Source of the DNA: an uncultured Lachnospiraceae bacterium | GTDB lineage: Bacteria > Bacillota > Clostridia > Lachnospirales > Lachnospiraceae | DNA: 64,000 nucleotides | Direction of reading: 5' to 3' | Assembly (NCBI GenBank): GCA_910584845.1 | Contig: CAJUDH010000014.1 | Coordinates: 1-64,000 of the forward strand | In this document: piece by piece, positions 36,001 through 45,363 of the stretch | Numbering within the stretch: position 1 is the first letter of the stretch | Layout of the letters: each line of letters opens with the position of its first letter | Notes under the pieces: generated by a model | The model's input: the letters and a program-made list of their open reading frames with translations, nothing else | Told to the model about the DNA's origin: nothing | Databases searched by the model: none | Position numbers and translations under genes: made by a program

Positions 36001-38182
36001 ACCCCATGGCTTCCCCATCCACATCTTTGGCCATATCCAGGCGCCCCCCGTCACCGCTGCCTTGCCGGGAATGCCTGGAAGGTGGCATCTGGATATGGAA
36101 ACGGTAGAAGAAAACCTTCTGGCCGGCCCCTTTAAACGCCTCCCGGATTTCCTGGCGCACCGGCCGGGAAACAGCCTCAGCCACAATCCCAGACCCGTCT
36201 GGGAAAAAACCTTTTGGGGCAGTCACACGGATTCCCGTAGGTTCATGGGTCTCGTCAAACCTAGGCGTGGCGTCCCCGGTGCGGATCAGGCGGATATAAT
36301 CTAAATGCCCCCAGCTTCCGTCCACATCCGAAAATTTTAATATGCTGGATTTTGATAACTCTATTTCTGACTCAAAACCCACATCTTTACAAGTCCCTTG
36401 TTGGAACTTCCCTCCCCCTGGCGCCGCCAGGCTGCCTGCTACGGGTTCCCTGTCTACCGATAACCCCCATTGGGTTCTGGCCCCATTCACCCCCGCATAC
36501 AGCTTATAGACCCCTGACTGGAAGCCGTCGGTTTTAGAAAGGTCAAAACTGACGCTTCCGCCGCCGTTGACTTCCACCCGGTCCTGCTCCCCGTGGATTT
36601 TGGCGTCCCCGCCGTAAAACACTGCCGAAATATCCTCTGCCTCTACCCAATAGCAGGTATCCACACGGATCAGCTTCATCCAGTCCAGATGGGTGTATTT
36701 CCCTTCCCCTTCTTCAATGGATACCGTCTCAGAACCATCTAGTTCCAGCTCCCCATGATAATAATACTCTGCCATGGCGCTGTACTCCCACCAGCTGCCT
36801 TCTTCTTCGGCCTTTGTTATAGTACCGGTTAAATTGCCGTTTACCAAAAGGCGGATTACTTTGGAATTGCCGTTCATTTTTACCATAACCAAGTATTTCC
36901 CGGCCTCAAAATCGGGAACTTTACTTAAATCATAGGTGACCGAGCCGCTGGGCTGCAGCTCCATCCGGTTTCCTTCCGATGTATTTTCATTGGCATTGAC
37001 ATAAGATGCAACCTTTTTATCTTCCGCCTCCAGCTGGTACTCCCCTTCCGGCTTGGGTGTAGACTCCCCGGTCCGGATCAGCCGGAGGTAATCTACATGG
37101 CCCCAGCTTTGATCCATATCCGCCAGCCGGACCATGCTGTCCCCTGACAGCCGGGCTTCCGCCCCCAGGCCCACATCCACACAAGTACCTTTCTCCCATT
37201 TTCCGCCGCCGGGGGACATTATCCTGCCCGCTGCCGCACCGTCAACCATTACTTCCCACTGGGTCCTGGCCCCGTTTACCCCCGCATATATCTCATACAT
37301 GCCTGGCTGAAACCCGGACACCTTAGAAAGGTCAAAGGTAAGGTTCCCTCCCCCATTGACTTCCACCCGGTCCTGATCCCCGTGGATCCCAGCCCCGCCG
37401 CCGTAGGATACTACAAAAGTGTCCTCTGCCTCAATCCAGTAATCCGCTTCCAGGCAGTGCAGTTTTACCCAGTCCAAATGGGCATAATCCCCCTGCCCCT
37501 CCGCTATGGCCAATTGATCGTTCTGCTTAAGCTCCAGCAGGCAATAGCTATATTCTGCCAGGTCTTCATACCCCCAGCCGCTAGGGCCCTTTTTTATCTC
37601 CCCTTTTTCCCCGCCATTCACTAACAGCTTTACCAGCCCGGAAGAACCGTTCATATGTACCAAGACCAGGTATTTTCCCTCCTTAAAATCCGCGATTTTC
37701 CCCAGGTCAAAAGTAACGGAACCATTTTGCTGCAGCTCCACCCGGTTCCCGTCGCCATTGGGGTTTACGTTGTCATAAGAAGCAATGGTGGTATCCTCCG
37801 CCTCCAGCTGGTACTCGCCCTTCATCCCGTATCCCCGGCCGGTACCAAAAACCAGGGCGTTGGATGCCGTGGCTGCCGTTTTTTCCGCTTGTGGCATAGG
37901 CATGGTTTCCGGCGCCTTCCCGTTTTCTGGCGTTCCCCCGTCCCCGGGTACATTTCCTCCCCCGGGTTTTTTTCCGCCTTCTTCCCCCCTGTTTGCCTGC
38001 ACGTCCCCGGGGGTTGCCAAACCCGGGGATTTTACCCCGCTGGGCGTTGCCGCCCCATCCCCGGTTGCCATGCTGTTGCCGCCCCCGCCTGGCAGGCTGC
38101 CGGCTGCTGCTGCCCCCACCGGTATCTGGTAAGCCAACATGGCTACGATCAAAACCTGCGCTGCCAGTTTTTTCCCTTTCAT
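33050..38182 (-). CDS. Giant secreted protein of about ten carbohydrate-binding-like modules
   Basis: 1710 aa. Signal peptide (1 to about 27), then a P/G/T-rich linker to about 115. Four modules follow in an A-B-A-B order (A opens EYQLEAED, B opens YWIEAED; each ends W-x-H-x-D-W/Y), resembling CBM6/CBM35 beta-sandwiches. Next come two spacer domains of another kind and six C-type modules that share ADLQPGD near the start and YGWVD near the end. No catalytic domain, LPxTG, SLH or transmembrane anchor is visible, so how it is held is unclear. A role in gathering dextran for the GH66 enzyme encoded next is inferred. GAGGAG precedes ATG 38182, three bases after the upstream stop. Confidence 0.8.
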   Translation of the reverse strand: MKGKKLAAQVLIVAMLAYQIPVGAAAAGSLPGGGGNSMATGDGAATPSGVKSPGLATPGDVQANRGEEGGKKPGGGNVPGDGGTPENGKAPETMPMPQAEKTAATASNALVFGTGRGYGMKGEYQLEAEDTTIASYDNVNPNGDGNRVELQQNGSVTFDLGKIADFKEGKYLVLVHMNGSSGLVKLLVNGGEKGEIKKGPSGWGYEDLAEYSYCLLELKQNDQLAIAEGQGDYAHLDWVKLHCLEADYWIEAEDTFVVSYGGGAGIHGDQDRVEVNGGGNLTFDLSKVSGFQPGMYEIYAGVNGARTQWEVMVDGAAAGRIMSPGGGKWEKGTCVDVGLGAEARLSGDSMVRLADMDQSWGHVDYLRLIRTGESTPKPEGEYQLEAEDKKVASYVNANENTSEGNRMELQPSGSVTYDLSKVPDFEAGKYLVMVKMNGNSKVIRLLVNGNLTGTITKAEEEGSWWEYSAMAEYYYHGELELDGSETVSIEEGEGKYTHLDWMKLIRVDTCYWVEAEDISAVFYGGDAKIHGEQDRVEVNGGGSVSFDLSKTDGFQSGVYKLYAGVNGARTQWGLSVDREPVAGSLAAPGGGKFQQGTCKDVGFESEIELSKSSILKFSDVDGSWGHLDYIRLIRTGDATPRFDETHEPTGIRVTAPKGFFPDGSGIVAEAVSRPVRQEIREAFKGAGQKVFFYRFHIQMPPSRHSRQGSGDGGRLDMAKDVDGEAMGYLPVPEGYSDECELYFAPEPGDDLEPMPGTWLEGRRLCFQMEPHEGVYGGVYLIVDEDAWKFEGEKYYYKNTDGGAAADLQPSEEIHFPIPDDEAFEGGRYNLLLRVCGGQNYKVLVDGEEKAAIERGGTGWGDYGICVPDRVLNLSKGQTVTIKADNHFGWVDYMSLKPGKTFAEESAGVEVEAEAGVVPAGATLFVEPADDMVLETVRGIFGFTQESAPAMSFYTISLEMDGAQVGPSGALRIRIPIPEGFTSGQTGRLARAVDSKENLSLFLVKEDGKKIKVPFELAGDGQYVEFEARDLGLYGLINQNSKNELYYPAMDYYDKAAGEQGQYADLQPGDAFAIPVKDLDGFAESNYMLSVRSSGTRTKLMVLVNGVPVGMASRDKTDWEDMNEAKLPFVLSLKQEDVITIYAPGFSGAGPYGWVDYVKLEETGQAAQEATPPISKITLEAEDFYPDELEAGGKVANVNHPSKKVEFPILAADGFAENDYHFTLYTTGVMENWAVCVNGVQVLSGTRAGSGYEMRHITRELGDERIHLKPGDILTVEFLEQDTDNYGNWVDKIVLNSRRKVSGERFLGRTGGRILTELAGDFEAGAQPHTSVEDGKLTYQGEAYYRAQNDNPAADLQPGEQILIPVSDHGKFAEGSYRLTVRSCGNREFFRIKVNGWLVGTVTRKETGYGMGEMTDDTMETPVDLKPGDMLAIEGQTGGKYGWVDSVALSRIPSQATAGKGDAKENYSWEAEDYYPKQKDNPAADLQPGDEIVIPLNTNEAFPGGDFYLAVVGNGNRTALVIKKNGERIGSITRNETDFDMGSVTMDVLQRPIHVDPEDVISICAPGDESGPYGWVDRMVLMPVPGPHPQGQEEYRYPAWAYGTASLYLPAADLQPGEALKVPLGDHLSFMEGQYQLAVISNGTREQFGIRVNGQPVGNIFRRPSDYGDNGMSRDPLDKVLYLKPSDEIEVVGQDGDFFGWVSALVLEPVE

Positions 38183-38185
38183 CCC

Positions 38186-39646
38186 CTACTCCTCCGCAAT
38201 ATCCCAACAGATATAGCTATAATCCCCTTCTGTCAGGCTTTTCCATATTTTATGGTTACTGTCGTCCTTTTCTCCGTCGTAATACTGGATCACATAGCCG
38301 TACTCGTCATTGCGGCCGCTTTCCTTGACCACCCGGTATTCGTTTCCGTTACTGGACCTATAATGGCTTCCGCCAAGGAACCCCTTCTTTACCTTGCCGG
38401 ATGCATCTACCAAAAAGAGCCCGGTGCCTTTCCCCGTATCGTCTTTCTCCTCCAAAGCCGGCACATAGACTACCTCATAAGTCTCATCCTGGGCCCCTAC
38501 TGCCAGCCCTTGGTAGTATAGCCTTCCTGCGCTGACCCCGGTAATTCCCTGCCCTTTGGAATATTTGCTGTTGGGCTTTTCCGAAAAATAATAATAATAT
38601 ACATACCCGTCGCTGCCAAAATCATCATTGGTATTTTCCTTCATCACTGCCCCGGTTTTCATGGCCGCATGGTCCATAAAACAATAAAGGCCATCCCGGA
38701 ACGAAGAATCCCCCTCTGCCCCGGACAGGTATAACATCCCGTCAATCCTGGTCCCCGAATCTTCCAGGCAATAATAATTTCCTCCGATTTTCGTGATGTT
38801 CACGTCAGTGGACCAATCTTCCAGGCGATATGTCCCAACCTCCTCTATTTTCCGGGCCTTCCTTCTGGCCGACAAGGAGGTTCCGTCCCCCCTCGCCCCA
38901 CGGCCGGACACCATATAAGAAGAAGAGTCTGCGTAGAAGCTTCTGGCATCGTCATCCTCATCGTCCCAGGGCGGGACCGTATCCACCCACTGGCCCGTCG
39001 CCAGGGAACCGTCCCCCAAAGCCCCATACAAAAGGTGGTCGGGATTGGCCCTGCACAGTTCTTTATCCGCTTCGGGGCTGTCCGTATCCACACTTAGGAA
39101 ACGGTCCGCCTGCCCTTCCCCCCTGTCATAAATCCAGCCGTCCATGACAGCGCCTTCCTCGTCAAAAATATACCGTTTCCCGTCAATGTTTTTCCTCTCA
39201 TTCTGGCAAGGCTTTCCCTTTTCGTCAAAATAATACCGTTTTTGCCCGTATCCCTCCTCTTGGATACGGTCAAACTGCTGCTGTTTTTCATAGGCCGCCT
39301 GTTCGGGGTTATAAAACACCACCCAGCCTTTTGCCATTTTTCCGTCGTCGCCGCAATAATAAATATCTTCCCCGTCCATGGCATCGCTGTAAGGCTCCGG
39401 TATCTCCCCTTTGGGGCAACGGACCCACCCGGTAAGCATGACGCCATCCCCGTCAAAAAAATAGGTTTCGCCGTCCAGTTCCCTCTTTCCCGTAACGTGC
39501 CCTTCTTCCCCGTCCCGGTAACGCCACTGGTTTTTTACATCATTATACTCCCACCGGCCATCCGACGCCCAAGCTGTCCCGGCATATAACGTCAGGGCCA
39601 GCAGCGTCCCTGCCGCCATAATCCCTTTCTTTTTTTCCTGTCCCAT
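38186..39646 (-). CDS. Secreted glucan/cell-wall-binding repeat protein
   Basis: 486 aa. Signal peptide (about 1-28, ending AWAS), then repeats of the choline-/glucan-binding type: WRYRDGEEGHVTGKRELDG, YFFDGDGVMLTGWV, YYCGDDGKMAKGWVVF, RYIFDEEGAVMDGWIYD and more divergent ones to the end. Streptococcal glucansucrases use related repeats to bind dextran; in other species they bind wall polymers, so it could tether glucan to the surface. The start is ATG 39646 after GAGGTGAAGG; 93 upstream bases of open frame lack a start site. Only three bases separate it from the giant CBM gene. Confidence 0.75.
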   Translation of the reverse strand: MGQEKKKGIMAAGTLLALTLYAGTAWASDGRWEYNDVKNQWRYRDGEEGHVTGKRELDGETYFFDGDGVMLTGWVRCPKGEIPEPYSDAMDGEDIYYCGDDGKMAKGWVVFYNPEQAAYEKQQQFDRIQEEGYGQKRYYFDEKGKPCQNERKNIDGKRYIFDEEGAVMDGWIYDRGEGQADRFLSVDTDSPEADKELCRANPDHLLYGALGDGSLATGQWVDTVPPWDDEDDDARSFYADSSSYMVSGRGARGDGTSLSARRKARKIEEVGTYRLEDWSTDVNITKIGGNYYCLEDSGTRIDGMLYLSGAEGDSSFRDGLYCFMDHAAMKTGAVMKENTNDDFGSDGYVYYYYFSEKPNSKYSKGQGITGVSAGRLYYQGLAVGAQDETYEVVYVPALEEKDDTGKGTGLFLVDASGKVKKGFLGGSHYRSSNGNEYRVVKESGRNDEYGYVIQYYDGEKDDSNHKIWKSLTEGDYSYICWDIAEE

Positions 39647-39770
39647 AACCTTCACCTCATATTTACCGATACCCTGCCTGCCCTTTACCCTTGGGCCCTG
39701 CCTCCATTGCCGCCCTGCCACCCGGGGCCTCCTTTGCATCCGTTCCTGCCAACCCCTTTTACTGGCTGCC

Positions 39771-40664
39771 TTACTCTTTTACGCTCCCCACCACAATCCC
39801 GGTGATCAGGTACCGCTGCAGCAGCGGGTAAATCAAAAGCAGCGGAATCACCGAAACTACAATCTTAGCCGCGTTCAGGTTCTGGCTGGAAACCTCCATA
39901 GCGTGGATCAGCGAACTTAGGCTCCCTCCGGAATTGAGCATATCCTCCAGCTTAACACTTAAGGTTTGGATGTAAGTCTGCAGGGGATAATTATGTACTT
40001 TGGTCATATAGACCAGCCCCCCGAAAAAGTCATTCCAGTTGCCGACAATGCTAAACAAAGCGATCGTGGCAATTACCGGCTTGGAACAGGGGATATAAAC
40101 TTTAGCCAGCACCTGCATGGGCGTAGCCCCGTCTATCACCGCCGCTTCTTCCAGGGATTTCGGCACCCCCATAAAGAAATTCATCACCATAATCACGCTG
40201 AATATGGGCACCGCCCCGGGCAGCACCAGCGCCCACACCGTGTTGAGCAAATGCAGGTTTTTCACCACCAGATAAGTGGGGATCATCCCCCCGCTGAACA
40301 ACATGGCAAAAATCAGCAGCCCCATATAAACCCCCCGTCCACAAAACTCCCTTTTGGACTTGGAAAGGGGATAGGCCATAAGCACAATCAATACCAGGTT
40401 AACCGCCAGCCCTGCCACTACCCGGAATACGGATATGCCAAAGGAACGCCAAAACTGCCGGTCTTCCACAATCTTCTCATAAGCCGCCGTTGTGAACTTC
40501 ACTGGCACAAAGCCTACAATATTAGCCGCGGCAGCATCGCTGCCGCTGAACGAAATCGCCAGGATATTCAACATGGGGAGCAGGCATACCAGCCCCAGAA
40601 GGACCACAATGCCATAGATAAGCCCTGTCCCTAAATTCGCCATAACCCCTTTTTTCCGTATCAT
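39771..40664 (-). CDS. Carbohydrate ABC transporter permease, LplC/YtcP type
   Basis: 297-residue inner-membrane subunit with six predicted spanning segments. The EAA loop (LEEAAVIDGATPMQVLAKVY) that docks the ATPase is clear. It pairs with the LplB-type permease 11 bases upstream. No ATPase gene is in the locus, so a shared MsmX-like ATPase encoded elsewhere must power it, as is common for this class. The substrate is inferred to be isomalto-oligosaccharide from neighbours. Confidence 0.92.
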   Translation of the reverse strand: MIRKKGVMANLGTGLIYGIVVLLGLVCLLPMLNILAISFSGSDAAAANIVGFVPVKFTTAAYEKIVEDRQFWRSFGISVFRVVAGLAVNLVLIVLMAYPLSKSKREFCGRGVYMGLLIFAMLFSGGMIPTYLVVKNLHLLNTVWALVLPGAVPIFSVIMVMNFFMGVPKSLEEAAVIDGATPMQVLAKVYIPCSKPVIATIALFSIVGNWNDFFGGLVYMTKVHNYPLQTYIQTLSVKLEDMLNSGGSLSSLIHAMEVSSQNLNAAKIVVSVIPLLLIYPLLQRYLITGIVVGSVKE

Positions 40665-40675
40665 AAGCCTTCCCC

Positions 40676-41590
40676 CTAAAAGATTTTCCGCTCTGTAAAC
40701 CGTTTTGACAGCTCGTTGGCCGTCACCATTAGAATCAGCCCCACCACAGACCGCAAAAGCCCAACCGCCGTAGAAAAGCTATACTGCCTGCCGATTAAGC
40801 CCATCCGGTATACATAGGTATCCAGCACATCCCCGGTCTTATAGACCATGGGGGAATACAAATTGTAAATCTGGTCAAACCCTGCGCTCAAAATGCTGGT
40901 CAGGCTCATAGCCGCCATCAAAAGGATGATCGGCAGCATCCCGGGGAGGGTAATATGCCATACCCGCTGCCGCCAGGTGGCCCCGTCTATGGCAGCCGCC
41001 TCATGGAGCCCCGGGTCGATCGCCGTAATAGCCGCCAGATAGACAATGGAATTATAGCCAAATTCTTTCCATACATCCGTGGCGATAACCATGGGGCGGA
41101 ACCAGGTGTTGCTTCCCAGGAAATTAATCTTTTCCAGGCCAATGGCCGTCAACATCTGGTTAACCGGCCCGTCTAAATTCACCATATTCACCACTACCGC
41201 CGCCAGTACTACCCATGACAGGAAATGAGGCAGGTATACAATGGTCTGGACGGCCTTCTTCAAAAACTTCACCCGGATTTCATTGAGCAAGATGGCAAAC
41301 GCAATGGCCATCAGAGTCCCCAGCACAATCTTCCCCACCGCGATTACCAGCGTATTGGTAAAAACCTGCCCGATGTCCGGCAGCTGGAACATATACTGAA
41401 AATGTTCCAGCCCTACAAACTCGGACCCTAAAAGCCCCTTTGCCGGCACAAAATCCTGAAATGCCATGATAATCCCCACCATAGGCACATAGCAGAACAC
41501 TGCCACAAACACCATCCCCGGCAGCATCATCAAATGAAACATCGCCTGGGTTCCTATCCCGTTCCCGTTTCGGGCACTTCCTTTGCCCAT
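40676..41590 (-). CDS. Carbohydrate ABC transporter permease, LplB type
   Basis: 304-residue partner permease with six hydrophobic segments and the docking loop (LHEAAAIDGATWRQRVWHIT). LplB/YteP-type permeases work with LplC-type partners and a large lipoprotein receptor on oligo- or polysaccharides. GGAGGGG precedes ATG 41590. Lies 58 bases after the receptor gene. Confidence 0.92.
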   Translation of the reverse strand: MGKGSARNGNGIGTQAMFHLMMLPGMVFVAVFCYVPMVGIIMAFQDFVPAKGLLGSEFVGLEHFQYMFQLPDIGQVFTNTLVIAVGKIVLGTLMAIAFAILLNEIRVKFLKKAVQTIVYLPHFLSWVVLAAVVVNMVNLDGPVNQMLTAIGLEKINFLGSNTWFRPMVIATDVWKEFGYNSIVYLAAITAIDPGLHEAAAIDGATWRQRVWHITLPGMLPIILLMAAMSLTSILSAGFDQIYNLYSPMVYKTGDVLDTYVYRMGLIGRQYSFSTAVGLLRSVVGLILMVTANELSKRFTERKIF

Positions 41591-41648
41591 CTTAAACCCC
41601 TCCTTTTATCCTGTTCCAAAAACTGCCCCTTTATGGAGGCCGCCTTTC

Positions 41649-43352
41649 CTACCTTCCGTTTCCCCCTTCTGCCGCCAGCGCCTCCTCGATCTCTGCGGTT
41701 ATTTTTTCTCCGCCCTGGGCCTTCCAATCTGCTACAAATCCGTCAAAACGATCCAGCGGGACCGAACCGGTAACGATTCCCACAAACGTTTCTTCCTCCA
41801 TTTTCCCCAGGCTGGCGCCGCTTTTTTTCATGGTCTTGGTAGTTCCCCGAAATACCGGCGTCTCCCACCGGAACTGGCCCTTTTTTGTTAAACTTTCGAT
41901 TAACTCAATCCCCCCCATGCGGGACGTATACCTGGACCAGTCACTGACCTCTGCTTTTGGCCCTTTCAGGTAACGCCGGATTGATTCCACAATACTTTTT
42001 GACTCTGCTGTGCGTACTTCTTCCATGGTGATTTCCCCATTCATACAGCCCTTGATATCTGCATAGTCATCCAAAAGCGACGTATATGCATTTACCTCAA
42101 CCTGAAACGGCCTTGCCGAGTTGTCCACCCCCAGGCTCATATATGCCGCTATCTCCGGCGCTTCCTGCTCCAGCCCGGAATGGTTCACCAGGTCGTCAAA
42201 AAAGAGGTTCAGCATTTTCACAATCACTTCCGGGTTGGAATACCCTTTGCGCACCACCATATATCCGTTTCCCGCGTTGCTGTGGGCTACATTTACCCTC
42301 CCTTCCCCGTCGCAGACCGTAAACGCCGCAAATTCCGCCTCCGGGTTCATCCCTTTGACATTGTTAAGGAGCCAGTCCGGAATATGCCATGGCCCAAAAG
42401 CAATCCCTAGTTGGTTATTGGTCAAAAGGGCCGTAATATCATCCCATGTACGCGTCCCGAACTGCGGGTCCAAAACCCCTTCTTCAAACCACTCTGCCAG
42501 TTTGCCCAAGGACGCCTTCATCTGCGGCGTTGTGGAGCCATACACCACATTCCCGTCCTCGTCCCGGATCCACAGCTTGGGGTATGCCCCGAAAGCGGAA
42601 GTTACCGCATTCATAGTATAGCCGCTGCCCCCATAGTCATCGGCTGTCAGGTAAGGTACAAAAGCCATCCCCACCGGGTTGCCTGACCCGCCTGGATCCT
42701 TTTCCAGAAATGTCCTGCCAATCCGTTCCAGTTCTTCAATGGTCAGGCAATGGTCGCCGTCCTCATCTACAATAAGCCCTGCCTTTTCCAGCCAGTCCTG
42801 CCGCACATAGGCCACGCAAGGCGCGCTGTCCAGGTTTGTCCCAGGAATTGCCATCAGCCGGCCGTTATAAGTCGCCGTATCCAGGCAACGCCCGTCATAG
42901 GAATCATAGACCTCTTTCATATATTCACTGGCATAATCTTCATAGGCCTGGGTCAAGTCTTCCACCAGATCATTCTCCACCAGCTCGTCCAGAATATCTT
43001 TAGATCCGATAAACAACGCATCCGGAAGCTCCCCGGAGGCAATGGCCAGGGACACCTGCCTGTCATAATCCTCCCCGTTGGCCTCAAAATCGTCGATGAC
43101 CCGCACATTCAGCTTTTCCAATACATACCGGGTATAGGCATTGTCCTCATAAGTATCCCCGTCCGGGAACTTCGGGTTTGCCAAAGTACGCCGCCCGAAG
43201 GAACATTCCAGCACCTCCTGATAGCTGCCCATGCCCCCTTCTTCTGCCGCTATTGGCTCCTGGTTTTTCCTGTTGCCTCCACATCCTGCCACCCCTGCCG
43301 CCAATATACACACCAGCCCCATGATCCGCCAGCCTGCACCATAAGCCCTCAT
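41649..43352 (-). CDS. Sugar ABC transporter receptor lipoprotein, LplA type
   Basis: 567 aa. A lipoprotein signal ends in VAGC; if translation begins at the Met of MRAYGAGW the lipidated Cys is residue 24. The rest is a large extracellular solute-binding domain (family 1), with TATYNGRLMAIPGT and FGPWHIPDWLLNN segments of the LplA type. AGGAGG lies seven bases before ATG 43352, while the Met two codons upstream is too close, so the later start is chosen. First gene of the operon, under the promoter at 43436-43464. Confidence 0.9.
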   Translation of the reverse strand: MRAYGAGWRIMGLVCILAAGVAGCGGNRKNQEPIAAEEGGMGSYQEVLECSFGRRTLANPKFPDGDTYEDNAYTRYVLEKLNVRVIDDFEANGEDYDRQVSLAIASGELPDALFIGSKDILDELVENDLVEDLTQAYEDYASEYMKEVYDSYDGRCLDTATYNGRLMAIPGTNLDSAPCVAYVRQDWLEKAGLIVDEDGDHCLTIEELERIGRTFLEKDPGGSGNPVGMAFVPYLTADDYGGSGYTMNAVTSAFGAYPKLWIRDEDGNVVYGSTTPQMKASLGKLAEWFEEGVLDPQFGTRTWDDITALLTNNQLGIAFGPWHIPDWLLNNVKGMNPEAEFAAFTVCDGEGRVNVAHSNAGNGYMVVRKGYSNPEVIVKMLNLFFDDLVNHSGLEQEAPEIAAYMSLGVDNSARPFQVEVNAYTSLLDDYADIKGCMNGEITMEEVRTAESKSIVESIRRYLKGPKAEVSDWSRYTSRMGGIELIESLTKKGQFRWETPVFRGTTKTMKKSGASLGKMEEETFVGIVTGSVPLDRFDGFVADWKAQGGEKITAEIEEALAAEGGNGR

Positions 43353-43435
43353 CGCCATTCCTCCTCTGCTTGTCTGCGCACTCCCGTTTTGTCTCCGCCT
43401 GTTTCCTTTCGAAACGGTATCTATTTGATACTTTT

Positions 43436-43464
43436 ATTATATGCAATGGAAATTTCTACGTAAA
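43436..43464 (-). promoter_or_regulatory. Promoter of the dextran uptake/degradation operon
   Basis: On the minus strand TTTACG (43459-43464) and TATAAT (43436-43441) with 17 bases between. Two small dyads lie in the leader (GTATC-n5-GATAC and GTTTC-n5-GAAAC), candidates for regulator binding or mRNA structure. Confidence 0.65.
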
Positions 43465-43468
43465 CGAC

Positions 43469-43506
43469 AAAAAATACCGGTTCATGTTACATTATCCGGT
43501 ATTTTT
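43469..43506 (-). terminator. Terminator after the histidine kinase gene
   Basis: AAAATACCGG (ending 43480) pairs with CCGGTATTTT (from 43496) around a 15-base loop; T residues flank it on the minus strand. It separates the regulatory unit from the transport operon, whose promoter lies just beyond. Confidence 0.8.
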
Positions 43507-43523
43507 GTATAATTTGTTTCGGA

Positions 43524-45224
43524 TTAATTGGCCGGCCCTTCTCTTTTCGGGATCCTCACCAATACCTTGGTCCCTTCCCCCGGCCGGCTCTCAATTTGCA
43601 GGCCGTACCCTTCCCCGTAGTACAGACGGATACGGTTATTTACATTCTGTAGCCCATACCCTTTGGAATTAGACTTTAACGCCGCCTTCAACCCTTCTTC
43701 TGAAATCCCCCGCCCATTATCCTTTACCTCAAACTCCAGGCAGCCCCCTGCTTCCCGCCCCAAAACCCACAGCTTTTTCCTGCCGTTGCCCTCCTTGTGG
43801 TCCAGCCCGTGGCCGATGGCATTTTCCACCAGCGGCTGCAAGATTAAATTCAACATTTCACACCCCATCATACCTTCCTCCACATGCTGCTCCACTTCAA
43901 ACTTCCCGGAATGCATGATGCTTTGGATACGGATATAGGAACAGGTATTGTCCCACTCCCCTTTAACGGTAGTGACGCTCTTGCCTTTATTCAACGTCGT
44001 ACGGTAAAAAGTAGACAAAAGCTGTGCCATTTCGCTGATCTCTTTCTGGTCCGCCATAATTGCCTTCCAGTTAATCAAGGAAAGGCTGTTATAGAGGAAA
44101 TGTGGGTTGATCTGTGCCTGCAGCGCTTTCATCTCATATTCCTGCTGGGCAATCTTGCTCTTATAGACCTCGTTCACCAAGGTATCCAGCCGCTCCATCA
44201 TCTGGGAAAAGCTCTGGATCAAATGGCCAATCTCGTCCTTTGATTCTTCCCGGACCACCACGGTCAGGTTTTCGCCTGCAATCTGGTCAATATTGTGGAT
44301 CAAATGTGTAAGGGGCAGCACCACGCTCTTGGCCAAAAGCATGCTGGCCCCAAGGATAACCGCCAAACAAATCCCGACGGCAGCCACAATCAGGAAAGTA
44401 ATGCTGATCGCCGAGGAAGACACGGCCCGAAGCGGGCGGTACAGGTATACGTTCCAGCCATTGGCAGGGATCCCGCGCTGTTCCAGCACATATTCTTTCA
44501 GGCACGGCGCGCCACAGGACAACTCCGGGAGCGACAGGCTATCGGCTCCCTCCCCGTCCCCGGATATGGTAAAAGAATACGCCGGCGATGCCCCCCCATT
44601 GGCAATCGCCACCCCATAATGGTCCTCGAAAAGCCCGGACAGCCATCCGAACACCTCCTGGTAATCCAGCTCCATATAGACCACATTGATGCTTTGCTTC
44701 TCCTCCCCGTAAATCCGGCAGTACAGCTCTAAAACCCCGCCATCCTCCGCCCGCCAGTGGATCCGGTAATCCTCATAGGCCTCCTCCGGCCATGGCGCTT
44801 CCTGGATTTTTTTCAGGATTTCCCCATGGGGATGCAGCGTCTCATTGGAGCTGTAAATACTTAGCCTTTTAATCTGCGGGTACAGTAGTTTCATCTGCTG
44901 GATAGCCGGGTCAATCACATCCCGGTAAGCCTGGTACATTTCCAGGTTGTTTTGGTAATGGGCTTCCAGCGCCTTCCTGATATTGACGTCCCACACAAGG
45001 TTTTCCATCACATGTTGATAAGTCTCCAGGGATGCGTCCATCCTTAGGACACTCTGCTCCAGCGTTTCTTTTAATACCTCCCTCTCCCGCTGGATCAAAA
45101 GCCTCCTTGTCTGGAAATAGCAAAACACCCCCAAGATCACCACCGGGATCAGGCTGACCGCCAAATGGCTTAAAAACACCTTTTTCCGGAATGCCAGGTT
45201 CTTATACCATTTTCCCAAACCCAC
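43524..45224 (-). CDS. Sensor histidine kinase, YesM type
   Basis: 566 aa. An N-terminal membrane segment (about 17-37), an extracellular sensor part, a second membrane segment near 280 and a HAMP linker lead to a His_kinase domain with the phospho-acceptor in INPHFLYNSL and an ATPase domain (LVENAIGHGL, DNGRGIS). YesM-type kinases act with AraC-type regulators on plant or microbial glycan loci. GTG 45224 gives the usual short N-terminus (WYKNLAFRKKV) but its GGGGGGAGG site is close; the frame is open to 45341. It follows the response regulator gene. Confidence 0.88.
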   Translation of the reverse strand: MGLGKWYKNLAFRKKVFLSHLAVSLIPVVILGVFCYFQTRRLLIQREREVLKETLEQSVLRMDASLETYQHVMENLVWDVNIRKALEAHYQNNLEMYQAYRDVIDPAIQQMKLLYPQIKRLSIYSSNETLHPHGEILKKIQEAPWPEEAYEDYRIHWRAEDGGVLELYCRIYGEEKQSINVVYMELDYQEVFGWLSGLFEDHYGVAIANGGASPAYSFTISGDGEGADSLSLPELSCGAPCLKEYVLEQRGIPANGWNVYLYRPLRAVSSSAISITFLIVAAVGICLAVILGASMLLAKSVVLPLTHLIHNIDQIAGENLTVVVREESKDEIGHLIQSFSQMMERLDTLVNEVYKSKIAQQEYEMKALQAQINPHFLYNSLSLINWKAIMADQKEISEMAQLLSTFYRTTLNKGKSVTTVKGEWDNTCSYIRIQSIMHSGKFEVEQHVEEGMMGCEMLNLILQPLVENAIGHGLDHKEGNGRKKLWVLGREAGGCLEFEVKDNGRGISEEGLKAALKSNSKGYGLQNVNNRIRLYYGEGYGLQIESRPGEGTKVLVRIPKREGPAN

Positions 45225-45363
45225 CGCCTCCCCCCCTTTGTCTTCCGTCCACAGCCAACAGCCAAAGCCTTTCTTGCTTCCTACAGGAAACGGCCCCGCT
45301 CCATACCCCTTTTGCCGCCTGCAAAAGCCAGGCTGCCTCATGCCATAGGCCGTGTGCTTTGCG

